Shown here: positions 39,555 through 50,434 of the stretch, piece by piece
How positions within the stretch are numbered: position 1 is the stretch's first letter
Layout: each line of letters opens with the position of its first letter
NCBI GenBank assembly: GCA_048213135.1
Contig: PS015058.1
Location: 43,402-107,401, forward strand
Source of the DNA: Reclinomonas americana ATCC 50394
Taxonomy: Eukaryota > Jakobida > Jakobea > Jakobida
Reading direction: 5' to 3'
Length of the DNA stretch: 64,000 nucleotides
Made by a program: the position numbers and the translations under genes
The notes under the pieces: generated by a model
The model's input: only the letters and a program-made list of their open reading frames with translations
What the model was told of the DNA's origin: nothing
Database searches by the model: none

Positions 39555-42500
39555 TCAACGCACGGGTCGTCGAGCTGCGGCGGGATCGGCAGCGGCGGCG
39601 GCTGGTGAGCCAGGTGAGCTGGCGACCGGCGACGCAGCAGCAGCAACAGGTGATTTTTGCAGCGGTGCGTCGCATGCTCGCGAGAATTCGAGCCAGTTGA
39701 CCAGCGGAACGGCACCAGGGTACAGCTGTTCACGCGGGTCGACAAGGCCAATAGGTGCCGGATTGAGTGTCGGCATGCTGGGCGATTCGCTGTCGTCGGC
39801 AGCCGTCAGCATCTTGAAGCGCCGCAGCGTGTCGCATGCAGCGCGCAGGTTGAGCGGCTGATCGCCCAGCACCGTGTAGGCGGCAATCAGGGCCGCACTC
39901 ATCGACGCCGTGCGCTCGGGGTCGGCGTTGAGCATCGAGCTGCACGCCGTCGTCACCTCATGCAGGCAGTGCCACAGTGCACCGTCCGACTGCATGGCAA
40001 AGGCACGGTGACGGGCCGCCGCCGAGAGTAATCTCAAACCACGTTCCCAGTGCGCCACCGTCAGGCCACCACCGCGAGAGGCCAGCTCTCCCTTGTCGAG
40101 CATGATTTGTGCAAAGAGCGAGCACACAAACAGCAAGTCGCGCTCCAACTCGCGGCAGGCGTTGATCGATGAGAACAGGTGTGACTCGCGCTGGCACAAC
40201 TGGTCGATGCAGAGGCCGCAAATCTCGCGCGTCAACTGATGCAGTCGTGGCGGGTGGCCGTGGAAGCGCAAGTAGCGCGTGTACAGCGGCGACAGCTCAA
40301 AGCACGTGCTCTCCTCGGCTCCCATGCTGCCGAGTCCACTCTGCAGCGCATCGGCCGCCAATCTCCTCTGCGACTCGGACAGGTTGATCGGCGCCACCAC
40401 GCCGTCGTTGATCAGCTCGCGCATCAGGCCGTCCAGCACCGTCTCCAGCACCGCACCGCCGGCTAGCAACGGCGAAAACTCAATCTCCTCAAAGTGCTCC
40501 ATCGCCAAGTTGAGCAACACGCTGCGCGTCGCCATGCGCGACGGGTGCATCACACACAAGAAGTGGAGAATGGCCTCGCGGAACGCGTCCTGCTGCACAT
40601 CCTGCACCAGCAGCGACCGCAGCATGCCCACATCGGCGTCGCGGATCCACGTGTCGGGCAGGCGGGCACCAGTGACATTGCTGCGCGGCGACGACAAAAG
40701 TGAGAAGACAGAAGAAGATGCCAGCAAGCGCACGCGCACAAGTGAGACGCAACGTCAACAGCTCGTAGTAGAACGGCAGGCGGCAGTCCTCGGGGACGGC
40801 GGTCAGAGGCGGTGAGATTTGTTGCAGGCTGAACTGGCTCGAGAGCTGCTCCAGATCACCGAATGCCAGCGGTCTCATTGTGACACGGGCCACGGGCTTG
40901 ATCACGGCCTCCAGGCCAGCAATAATCTGCTTGCGCGAGGTGACGATGAAAATGGGGCCAAACATGCTGCCCGGAGTGCGCTCCGGCAGCACGTTGACCA
41001 CTTGCAGCGGTGACACCACATCGTCCAGCAGCACAATGTTGCGCCGCGTCGACGAGCGTGCGTTGAGGGCATCGCCCACGCGCTGTCGCAAACCATCACG
41101 CGCCTGCGAAGCGCCAGCGGGCAACACCAGGCGCGCCATTTGCTCCAACTCGGACACCAGCGATGCCTGCAGTAACCAGCAATCAGAAAAAAGAACAACA
41201 AATACTCGACAGACAAACAAGCAACACACCTCCGACACCTGACCACCGGCGTAGCCGCCGAATTCGCGCACATACACCGGACCGTCAAAGTCCGGCTGCG
41301 CCTGCAGAGCATTGATCATGCGGGCGGCAATGGTCGTCTTGCCACTGCCGGCCACACCGTCGAGTACAAACACACTGGCGCCGTTTTGCAGCTTGGTCGG
41401 CTCGAGCAGTTGCTGCAGGATGGCCAGCTGCGACGGGAACAGCCACGGGCGGAAGGCACTCACAGAAATGTCGGCGGCCAGCGCGTGCGGCGGGGCAAAC
41501 ATGGCAGCGTCCACTGCAGTTCATGGTACCACGTGAGCGACAAAGCAAAAAGAGCGCGGAGTGAAATAAATAAACGCAACAAGGATTGGTGAGAGCGTTG
41601 GCCATGGCCGGCGAGGCGTTGGCGAGTGCGAGCGTCAACTGGCGGTACAGCTGATCGGTCGAGGCAAAGTTGCGGCTGAGCACCAGTGTGCGATTGGCAC
41701 GCAGCGCCACTGGCACACACGACTCGGCGGCCGTGTCCTCGCCGCGCACCAGCATGGCGTCACGCGGCCAGATCTGACCCGTGACAAAGTGCACCAGGTT
41801 CAGCTGCTGACGCGAGGTCATGCGCCACACAGCATCGCGCAGGAATCCAGGCACCGGGGTGGCGCCGCGGGCAAAGTCGACAAACTGGAAGCGCAGCAGG
41901 CCAGTGACCTCGGGGCACAGGAAGCGTTCCCAGCCGGCGCCAGTCATGGCCGACATGGCCCGCTCAAACGACGCCCGTCGTGGGCCGGCAGCAACGCGCA
42001 GCACGTCCAACATGCCGTCGCGAATCTGCTCGACACTGTCAAAAGGCACCTGGAGCGCCGGCGAGTGCAGGTGGTCGTGCAGGCGATCCAGAATACTGGC
42101 GCTCGACACACCGCGCGCGGCGTCATCGGCCAACCCGCCAAAGAAGTCCGGATCGCAGTCTGCCAGGCGCTGGCACAAGTCCACAATCGGTGTGGAGGCG
42201 TCGTACACGTCGCCGGCAAACAGTGTCCAGAAAGCCGGCGAAATGGCGTACGCGGGCACCGGCACCTCTTCCAGCACGGCGGCGGCCATTGCACGACCAA
42301 ACATGCGGAAAGTGATCTCGGCAATGCCACGCTCCTGCCCGCCCAGTCGCGACAGCGACACGGGCATCTTGCGACCAAACACATCGGTGCGCGAAAACGC
42401 CGGCGTCTGCAAAATGTTCTCCATGAACTGCACAAGGATGCAAGTGTGTGTGTGAGAGAGAGTGGCGACACCATGGGGGAACTATTGAAGCAGTCGAGGG

Positions 42501-45500
42501 TGTGCACGCAACAGGAACAAACATGTTCAGGCCAAGCTGCAGACGACCAGTCGTCCACTCAGCCGGCGGCACGGCGTGCAACAACGACACCATCTCCCAC
42601 ACCATTTGCGCGTCAATCGACGGCACCGACACCTGACGATGGGTGGTGGTCAGGCGACGGTGCTCCGTGCGAGTCTTCCACAGCACGTCGAGGAACTCCG
42701 AGTGCGGTGCGTCGGCCTTTGGCAGCGCACTGCTAATGTCCTCCACAGCCGACGGCGTCGCCACGGCTGCGCGTGCCGCCTCCATGCCAGCTCGCGACTC
42801 GGCGCGCATGAACGGCACCACAAACGCGGCACTGCTGACAAACTGCACCGGCTCCACAATGTGCTCGGTGGTGCTCGCAGAGGTGCCGGTCGGAGCCAGT
42901 GAGGCAACGACTGCAAAGAGAGAGAATGTCACCAAACTGTGCGATTGTAGTCGCACAGTGTGCACGGCATGGCACGCAACAATTGGCCTTCATGAGCTCG
43001 TCCAGCACACGGCTGCAGCCCTTGATACGGAACCCAAACACCTTGTTGCGGAAGGTGGAGGCTCGCTCGGCCAGCGTCTCCTCGGCCAGACGGAACTGCG
43101 CCGGGGTCAAGTCGCGCGTGCGAGTGAGCAGCATCATCAGGCGGACGGCGCACTGGTAGTTGAGGTGCGCGTACGCCTCGACCAACGCCGCCGACACCGT
43201 GTCGCCCGTCAGGTTGGTGCGCGCCACGCCGTAACGCTGGTACAGATTCAGCAGCGTCGACAGCGTCAGCTCGGTGCAACGGGCGCTCGCCATGTCGAGC
43301 GGCGACTGCTCGAGGTCGTTGGTGTGCGCCGCCAGCTGACGGACCACATCGGGGCCCTCGGACGACGCATAGCGCAGCAGCTGCGCAATGGCGGTCTCGC
43401 GGCACCACGTGTCGAGGGAGGAGTCGTCGGGGTCCGCAAGCACGTTCTCCTCCGCCGCGGGATCGAACATGAGCAGGAGGTGCAGCAGATTGTTGCCCTG
43501 TGCGTCCGACTGCTCCGCCAGGCGCAGCGTCGGCAATTGGCGCGAGGCACCCTCCGCACCGAGCAGGAAGTGGAGAATCGTCTCCAGCGCCTTCGGGCGA
43601 CGAGCCGCCGCCAGCACCAGCGGCGTGTACGACAGCTCGAGTACCTGCCGCGACAGCAGGTCCAGGAACGAGAACGAGTCGCGGTGTGCGTCGGGGCGGA
43701 GCGAGAACGACAGTGCGTCCTCGATCAGCTCGAGATCGTTGGAGCCAATGGCCTGTGCGGAGAGCGAGTGGTGGTGAGAGACGGGGAGGGGAGTAAAAGA
43801 GAAGTCTGCATCTCATCCATTAACCTCGTACAGCAAGTGTGCGGCAGCCACCTCGTCGGCCGTGACGGCCTCGGAGATCGGTCCAAACAGCGGCACGTGC
43901 GAGAGCGCAAACGATTGCAACGACGGCGAAAAGGCCTTCAGCGCCATGTCCCAGCCACCGGGCGCACCACCAAAGCCAGAGGGAGGCGAGGAGGCAGTCG
44001 AGGTGCTGTCGCTGGCACTGGCAGGCGAGGAGCCCGGCGAGGGTCGGGAGCTCGGGCCGCGGTTGGCGCGCTTGGAGGCGGACTCGCCGGTGCCTGCTCT
44101 CAAGCCCTTTTTTCGCCAACGAAAGAGTGAGTGAGTGAGTTGGGAGGCGAGGTATGAAGCGCACGGAGTGTGCACTCACCTCGGCAGCACGCTTTCGTGA
44201 CGGGCGCTCCAGCACACGCAGCACGGTGGCATCGGTGCTGAAAAACACCTCCGCCGCACCATTCTGATTCCACACCAGCGAGCACAACACCGAGCCGACG
44301 GCGCGGGCACGGAAGGAGAACTGCGCGCCCTGGTCGGGAGAGACCGAGGCTCCGTCGGGGGTGACAATTTCCATGTCCTGCACGAGAGCAAAGGGGGAAA
44401 GTTGAATATAGGGAATAGAGAGAAGTGATAGAAAAGGGGGGGAATGAGCGCACCTTGCTGCAGTGCACCATGGCCGACGAGTCGGCAAACGCCACACCCA
44501 TGCCGTCGCATGACGGTGGCGCGCCATCAAAGGTGAAACCGGCCACAATGCGCAGACCGCGGAAGCACGAGTACTCGGGTCCATTCCACACACCCACATC
44601 GACGTGGTTGAGCGGACGCGGGACGAGCGAGCGCAGGTACCGGCCGAGGAGCCAGCAGCAGTAGCGCTCCACGCACGACGGTGCCTCCTTGGTCTCCTGA
44701 TGCAACATCTGCGTGTGTGTGCGCGCAATTCGAGAAACCAGTATTCGTCAGGGCAAGTAGCAGAATGGAATAACAGCGAGAGAATAATCACCATGACTGG
44801 CATGGAACCACGCAGGCGGACGTCGCAGCCGCCAGCCACAAAGTGCGTGTGGCAGTGCAGATCGACCGTCAGCGACACCGTGTTCTTGCTGAACTTGTCC
44901 TGGCGCTGCGCGTCTGAAATCTGCGACGGGGGAAAAGCGCGTCACTTGACCGAAAAAGCATCACAGCGGCGGTCATGCACACACACACGCACCTGCGCAT
45001 AGCGCAGCGACACTTGCGAGTCTGGCAAAATCTCGGCCGAGAACTTGTCAGTGCTCAGTTGTGCCTGCGAGCCGCGATACACGGTCACCGGCACGGAAAT
45101 GGGCGGTGCGCCGCGAACTTGCAGCGTGCACGCCACATCCACCGGGCAGCTGCGGTACTCGGGCTGTCCGCGGCCTACAATCACACGAGTCAGGACACAA
45201 GCAGGGATGCTGCCAAGCAGCAATAAATAACGTACCCTTCTTGAAGAGCAGCGACGGAATGGCGAGTCCGTCGGTGATTCGGAAGCGGTCGGGATTTATG
45301 GTGAAGCCTGCAATTAGTCGTATTGTCACACAAATCAGACAAAAATGCGGCCGATATTGTAAGGGAAAAAAGAGAGGACGCAACTCCAGCACGCCTCACT
45401 GCCACCCTCATCAACGACAGCGCTCCACGACAAGCGGTTCTGACGCGGAACACCCTCAATTGCCTGCGCGTGCGCGAAACGCGGTCGCCAGTATGAGCGA

Positions 45501-46737
45501 TAACGAAATTGGCAATCAACACGCCCCGTCGCGACGAAATGGCAGTGCACCGCGACGCACTCACCAAGACCACTTTCACCCCCAATAAACTCACACAGCC
45601 TGTCTCCATGTCACTCTCTCTCTCTCATGCTCGACACACAGAGGCAGACAAGGAGAGAGAGGCGCAGAGGGAGACAACACGGAGAGAGAAAGATACAGAA
45701 AGTGGCGCATTGAAACAATGTGTCTTTCCCCTTGTCTCTTGCTCTCTGTGTGTGGTGCTCTGTGTCTCACTGTTCCACCTGCCCGCACACCGAGTCTATC
45801 ACGTGCACGGCAGTGAAAGACCACCGAGTGCGCAGCACACACGCGTGAAAAGGCGTCGTCACAGCCAAACGCCACGAATCCGCCCATGCACACACACACA
45901 CACACACGCTTGTCTCTGACACTCCCTCCCCTCTCTCTCCTCCCTACGCGCACACACCTGCCAGTTCTCCGGCGTGCTATCCAAGCACGTCACATGCGGC
46001 ACCACATGCGTCACCACGCCCGCCAACAGCTGCAGCGGCGCACGCGCACCACCTCCACTTCCCGAGCCTCCACCTGCGCCACTCGCCATACTCACCGCCG
46101 CAGTAGTCATGGACATCATGCCAGACGCGCCTGCCTGCTGCTGCTGCTTGAAGTCTGAGGCAGCGCGCATGGGTGCGTCAGGCAGCGCAGATGGCCACTG
46201 TCCCCATGCTGCTGCTGACGAGCCGCCTGCTGCTGCTGTCGTGGTGGTGGTTGTTGACGACGAGGAGGAGGAGTCAAGATACGCTGCTGTGTTGTGTGTG
46301 TGCGAAATGGCCAGTGAGTGTGTGTTGTCTCCTCACGCGCTCGCACTGGCGCTCTCACACGCGCGCACCTTGCATGAACGATGGTGGTACTGATGCAGCA
46401 GCTGCGGCAGCCGCGGCAGCAGCAGCAGCGGCAGCGGCGGCGCCTGTGTGCGACATCGCGCCCTGTTGTTGTTGTTGTTGTTGTTGTGTGAGATACGCAA
46501 AGAGTTGTTGTTGTTGTTGTTGCGCGGTGGCAGCACTGGGCATCATGAAGCCAAAAGAGGAGGCGCCAGCAGCAGCGGAGGCACCAACGGGCGTCTGTAC
46601 GCTGTTGAACAGGTACGAGTCTGCGCGAGAGAGAGAGTGTGAGCCAAGCTGCGGCTGTGCGCTCTCTTCGAAGAGTGAGTGGAGAACGGACCAGGGTCGC
46701 CCCATACTTCGTAGTCCTCAAGCGACGAGCTCTCCAT
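39555..46737 (-). CDS. Large ankyrin / HECT-like / NB-ARC (STAND NTPase) protein (multi-exon)
   Basis: Starts MESSSLEDYEVWGDP (ATG 46735-46737). The N-terminus is Gln/Ala-rich (poly-Q, poly-A at 46390-46540) and followed by unrecognised beta-rich segments (RNRLSWSAVVDEGGSEACWS, FTINPDRFRITDGLAIPSLL, ISVPVTVYRGSQAQLSTDKF). Ankyrin-like repeats: SYTPLVLAAARRPKALETIL, DAQGNNLLHLLLMFD, LEQSPLDMASARCTELTLST (about 43250-43740). HECT-like domain (about 41640-42435): AEITFRMFGRAMAAAVLEEV, SRQQLNLVHFVTGQIWP, PVALRANRTLVLSRNFAS and TDQLYRQLTLALAN, without the catalytic Cys. NB-ARC-like NTPase: VFVLDGVAGSGKTTIAARMI (Walker A), RRNIVLLDDV (Walker B), GPIFIVTSRKQIIAGLEAVI, LAFGDLEQLSSQFSLQ and RLPFYYELLTLRLTCARALA (GLPL-like). 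A helical C-terminal region follows (stop 39555-39557). HECT and NTPase exons join in frame through a gttgcg-donor intron (41580). Probably an NLR-like regulated scaffold or sensor. The domain calls need profile searches; N-terminal splicing is uncertain. Confidence 0.68.
46390..46545 (-). repeat. Coding poly-Ala and poly-Gln tracts at the N-terminus of the HECT-like/NB-ARC protein
   Basis: CAG/CAA runs encode QQQQQQ and QQQQQQQQ blocks separated by LFAYLT, then GAMSHTG and 16 Ala codons. Trinucleotide expansions such as these are length-variable and may also be assembly-sensitive. Confidence 0.8.
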
Positions 46738-47290
46738 TGTGATCGAGAAAAAACCTACAAAACTATGAAATTTGGCCGGCAGATCACATCACGACGCACG
46801 CTCTGCGATGAGGATTACCAAATTGAAGTGCATGTCGTGGCGTGTGGGTGGAGGGAGATAGAAGAGAAGTGTGGATTCGAGTGAGGCTGAGCGTGTTATG
46901 AGGATGTGTGGGGAGGGAACGAGAGGAAATGATTGTGGAGGTCGATGTCGACTTCGTGTAATTCCTATGTCCAAGCTTTTCAAGCTGGAGATCAGGAGGA
47001 CTCAAGGCTTGATCTGGCGACTGACCCACTCATACACTCCTTTCCTCGTTCTCTGAGTGACGAGATCGGAGCTCGTCATTAGCCGGCATTTGAGCTATGT
47101 TTCATGCCGGCCAGGAGGACTCGCACACACACACACACACACACACTCTCTCTCTCTCTCTCTCTTGCTTCCGCGTAGGTGTGTATGAGGATAGCCTGAA
47201 CCGAGATCCCAACAGCTGCGGCCAGACAACAAAAGCTGTACACTAAACTGATACACCCTTCCCTTCCTCCCTCTCTCCCTGTCTCTCCCC

Positions 47291-47338
<48 letters not shown>
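46738..47338. other. Intergenic region with CA and CT microsatellites
   Basis: About 600 bp upstream of the HECT-like/NB-ARC gene. It contains (CA)n at 47124-47146, (CT)n at 47147-47165 and (CT)n at 47295-47336. No ORF with coding character and no RNA gene recognised. The promoter of the large minus-strand gene must lie here. Confidence 0.5.
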
Positions 47339-47339
<1 letters not shown>

Positions 47340-47659
47340 CATCCAATGTACGGCATGTTCTTGGGTGGCGACAGTGGCTCCACGGGGTCCGAGGTGGTTA
47401 GCGAGTGTGAGATCAGATACGCCAACTCAGATCCGAAGCCCTCGCGATCGCGTGGGTCGTCCGAGGGTGGTGCGCTGTGACGAGGCAAAGGGGAGAGGAG
47501 AGAGAAGGAGGGAAGAGTGGACGGATGTGAGCACAAAACGAAACTGAGCAATGATCTCACTGCCGCGTGTGTGTCTGCGCGCGTGTCACTCTCTTTCTCC
47601 TTCTTCTCTTTCCCCTGACGCAACAGTCCATCCACCAGTGACTGTTGACTTGCGTTCAT
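47339..47659 (-). CDS. Small protein of about 56 residues, unknown (2 exons proposed)
   Basis: Start ATG 47657-47659, MNASQQSLVDGL. A gttgcg donor (47619-47624) and a cag acceptor join this to APPSDDPRDREGFGSELAYL, then ISHSLTTSDPVEPLSPPK and the end NMPYIG (stop 47339-47341). Unspliced, the same frame stays open and gives about 105 residues with a Ser/Leu-rich insert that looks intronic. I do not recognise the product. The ELAYLISHSL helix and compact C-terminus look protein-like rather than random. Confidence 0.4.
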
Positions 47660-47880
47660 AATCGGCACAAAAACAACACGCTCACTCTCTTCCGCTCTCA
47701 CTCACACAATCGACTTCACGATCTGCAGGACTTTCCATACTTTTTCCCCCGCAACCCTCTCCTCGGCGACCGAGAACAGCAGAGTACGTAGCGCTCTTCA
47801 CCTCGCCCCGGCAGCTGGTGCGCAGCGGAAACTCCACAAGTCGGCGATCGACGTCGACGTCGAACATCCGAACACCAAAA

Positions 47881-48960
47881 ATGAGGTCTCCCACGCGCGT
47901 ACACGCCCACTCCCGCGACGTGTGGACGCTGGCATTTGCCGGTGAGTACGTTGTCTCAGGCGCAGACGACCGCCACATTGTCACCGCGTCGGCGACCACT
48001 GGCGCCATTGTGCACTCGCACAAGCACGAAAGACATGTGTATGCGTTGGCGGTGACCGCCGACGAGCAACACTGCGTCGCCTGCACCAGTGCGTCCACTG
48101 TGAGTATGTGGTCGCTGGGGAACGCTGGCGAGGAAGTGTGTCGATTTCGCATGGACGCCAACGTGACCATGCATGCAATCGCTCTCACGCCGAGACATCT
48201 CCTGGCGCTCGGCGGCGGCAACCACACTGTGTATGTGTTTGCCGCGCCCAGTGGCGATGGGGACTGCGAGCTGGAGCAGGAGCCACTGTCGTCGTTCTCG
48301 GTGGGTGACCGCGCCAAGCCGTACACATGTTGCATGGCGGTGTGTGGCGACGACTTGGTGCTGGTGGGTGGGTTCTGTCACGCCATTTACGTGCACTCGC
48401 TGGCCGACTGCGGGAGGGAGGTGCGGCAACTGATTGGCCACACTGGCGATGTGTTCTCGCTGGCGACGACCGTCGACGGGCTCTTTGCCGTCAGCGGCGG
48501 AAACGACAACACCGTGCGCGTGTGGTCCATGGTCACTGGCGAGCAGGTGCATTGCATGCAAGGGCACACCAATGCCGTGGACAGCGTGGCGGTCTCGATC
48601 GATGGGTGTTGGGTGCTGAGTGGCTCCGACGACGGCACCGTGCGCGTCTGGTCAATGGACACCGGGGCGGAGGTGTGCCGACTGCCCGGACTCGACAGCA
48701 CGTGCCAGATACGCTCAGTGGCACTCTCACGCGATGGACTGCACGCGGCCGCCGGCGACGAGAACGGCATCGTGTCGGTGTGGCGCACCCCGTTCGGTCA
48801 TGCCATCGATGAACTTCGAGCAATCGAACTGGCACTGGCCGTCGTGCACGATATGCAAGCCGGCGACGACAAGGAGGAGCGATGTCTGATCGAGATGGTG
48901 ATGCGCTGCTTCCTGCTGGAGGAAGCGCGGGTGGTGGCGAGGAGAGTGGCGTGGCAGTAA
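47881..48960 (+). CDS. WD40-repeat protein, intronless
   Basis: A single 360-codon ORF with no introns (stop 48958-48960). The first in-frame ATG is 47881 (MRSPTRVHAHSRDVWTLAF). WD40 repeats: HSRDVWTLAF...VVSGADDRHIVTASATTG; HVYALAVTADEQHCVACTSA...VSMWSL; TMHAIALTPRHLLALGGGNH; IGHTGDVFSLATTVDGLFAV, then SGGNDNTVRVWSMVTGEQV; QGHTNAVDSVAVSIDGCWVL, then SGSDDGTVRVWSMDTG; IRSVALSRDGLHAAAGDENG, IVSVWR. It ends in a helical tail (IELALAVVHDMQAGDDKEER...ARRVAWQ). The repeats probably form a seven-bladed propeller used as a protein-interaction platform; the partner is unknown. It lies 52 bp upstream of the AUR1 start codon. Lack of introns is unusual in this window. Confidence 0.85.
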   Translation: MRSPTRVHAHSRDVWTLAFAGEYVVSGADDRHIVTASATTGAIVHSHKHERHVYALAVTADEQHCVACTSASTVSMWSLGNAGEEVCRFRMDANVTMHAIALTPRHLLALGGGNHTVYVFAAPSGDGDCELEQEPLSSFSVGDRAKPYTCCMAVCGDDLVLVGGFCHAIYVHSLADCGREVRQLIGHTGDVFSLATTVDGLFAVSGGNDNTVRVWSMVTGEQVHCMQGHTNAVDSVAVSIDGCWVLSGSDDGTVRVWSMDTGAEVCRLPGLDSTCQIRSVALSRDGLHAAAGDENGIVSVWRTPFGHAIDELRAIELALAVVHDMQAGDDKEERCLIEMVMRCFLLEEARVVARRVAWQ

Positions 48961-49012
48961 AATCGTCCCTTGATATGAGTGTGTCTGTCCCGTCGCGATC
49001 GTTTTGCCTCCG

Positions 49013-50324
49013 ATGCCGCGCCTAGACGTGCAGCGTGTGAACGCGTTCGTCCGTACGCACTGGCGCAAATCGCTGGTGCTGACGGTCGTCGTGTGGAACC
49101 TGGTGTGTGAGGTGACAGTTGCCGACACGTGTGCGTGCTCACTCTCACTCTCTTCAACTCTCACAGCTGTTCGCTCTTGCGCCGCGCATCCCACTGGACA
49201 GCCGACCGCCGATCGACACCAGCATGCTGCCGCGATCAGAGTTGTTCTTGGTGAGTGTGAGAGAGTGAGTGTGAGTGAGCAATGTCGCTCACACACGCGT
49301 TGTGGCGCAGCTCGGTGGCATCGGCTACTTGCACCGCGGATGCGATTACTTTGCCAACTTGGTCCTCACATGCGCGTGCGCGGTGGTGTACACGATTCAC
49401 ATTCTCCTGCCCTTCCTGTTTCTCGGGTACGTTGAAAACACATGCACACACTTCCCCCTCCCTCTCTCTCCACACACACACACTCTCCTCCTCTCCATCA
49501 CTGTCTTTCTATGTGTGTGTCGACTTGCCCGCACCATCAGTTGTGATGATCAAACCGTCGTGTAATCTGACGCATTGCAATTAGGTTTTTGTGGTTCCGC
49601 GATCGCAACAAGATCGTGCGCTTCGCCTTTGTGTTTGGCGCGATGAACCTGGCCGCCGTACTCACACAGGTTCGGCGAGGCATTTCCTCACTGCGCTCTC
49701 CTTCTCCTCACAGTTGTGAGTTGCGTTCCTCTGGCAGCTCATGTACCCGACGGCGCCTCCATGGTACCTGGAAAAGTACGGCATGGCTGCGGCCTCGTAC
49801 AGCATGTCGGGTGATCCGGCACGTCTGCGCACGGTCGACGAGTTCTTCAACATTGGCTTCTACAAGAAGACCTACGGCACCTCTCCGATTGTCTTTGGCT
49901 CGTTCCCCAGGCACGCACGCATCCATCACCGTCTCTCTCTCTCTCTATCTCCAGGAGATGATGCTCATCTGTCCCCTCTTCTTCCTTCCCCGCTTCTCAG
50001 TATGCATGGCGCGTGGCCAGTTCTGCTATGTATTTTCCCTGTGCATCCGGGACGCTGGATGTGGCTGTACGCCGCGTTTGTTAACTTTGCCGCCTTTTAC
50101 CTGGTGCACCACTATGTCGTGGACCTGCTGGCCGGCGCCTTTTACGCCTGGTTCTTCAACTGGCTCGGTGAGTGGTGCAATTCTTTTCGGCAAATGGGGG
50201 CTGACTGCAGCTCATGCTTCCTTTGTTTGCAGGCGCTCTCATTTTCGACTCTCACGACATGTCGCCGGAAGAGGTTGCGGCGGCTGGCGCGCGTGGTCGA
50301 CGCAAGGGAGTATCCGTAGATTGA
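49013..50324 (+). CDS. AUR1: Inositol phosphorylceramide synthase catalytic subunit, AUR1-type (multi-exon)
   Basis: Start ATG 49013 (MPRLDVQRVNAFVRTHWRKS). A PAP2-superfamily transferase of the Golgi membrane that moves phosphoinositol from phosphatidylinositol to ceramide. Exons encode several membrane helices (LVLTCACAVVYTIHILLPFL; FAFVFGAMNLAAVLT). They also carry the family signature MYPTAPPWYLEKYGMAAASY, SMSGDPARLRTVDEFFNIGF and PIVFGSFPS|MHGAWPVLL (C2 Ser-x-His), then HHYVVDLLAGAFYAWFFNWL (C3 His and Asp). The tail is GALIFDSHDMSPEEVAAAGA...GVSVD (stop 50322-50324). These match fungal Aur1 (PGAPPWY, FGAFPSLH, THHYFVDL). The FGSFPS|MHG junction is spliced with a GC donor at 49911. AUR1 is typical of fungi and some protists and absent from animals. 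Confidence 0.88.
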
Positions 50325-50434
50325 AGGTGCAAGTGAAACCAGTTTTTCCGACCAAATTGACCGTTTACACATTTTTCATTTCATTGGGCGAGAAAACGCA
50401 CGCCCCTTTGTCTTGTTGACCGTGTGCCGTACTC

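Noticed and set aside
42928-43816. Alternative minus-strand ORF (about 295 codons) over the ankyrin region
   Set aside because: Ala/Arg/Gly/Pro-rich shifted frame; the adjacent frame has ankyrin-like motifs (YTPLVLAA, GNNLLHLL).
47818-47880. Upstream extension of the WD40 ORF
   Set aside because: The frame is open from 47818, but that codon is GTG; the first ATG is 47881.
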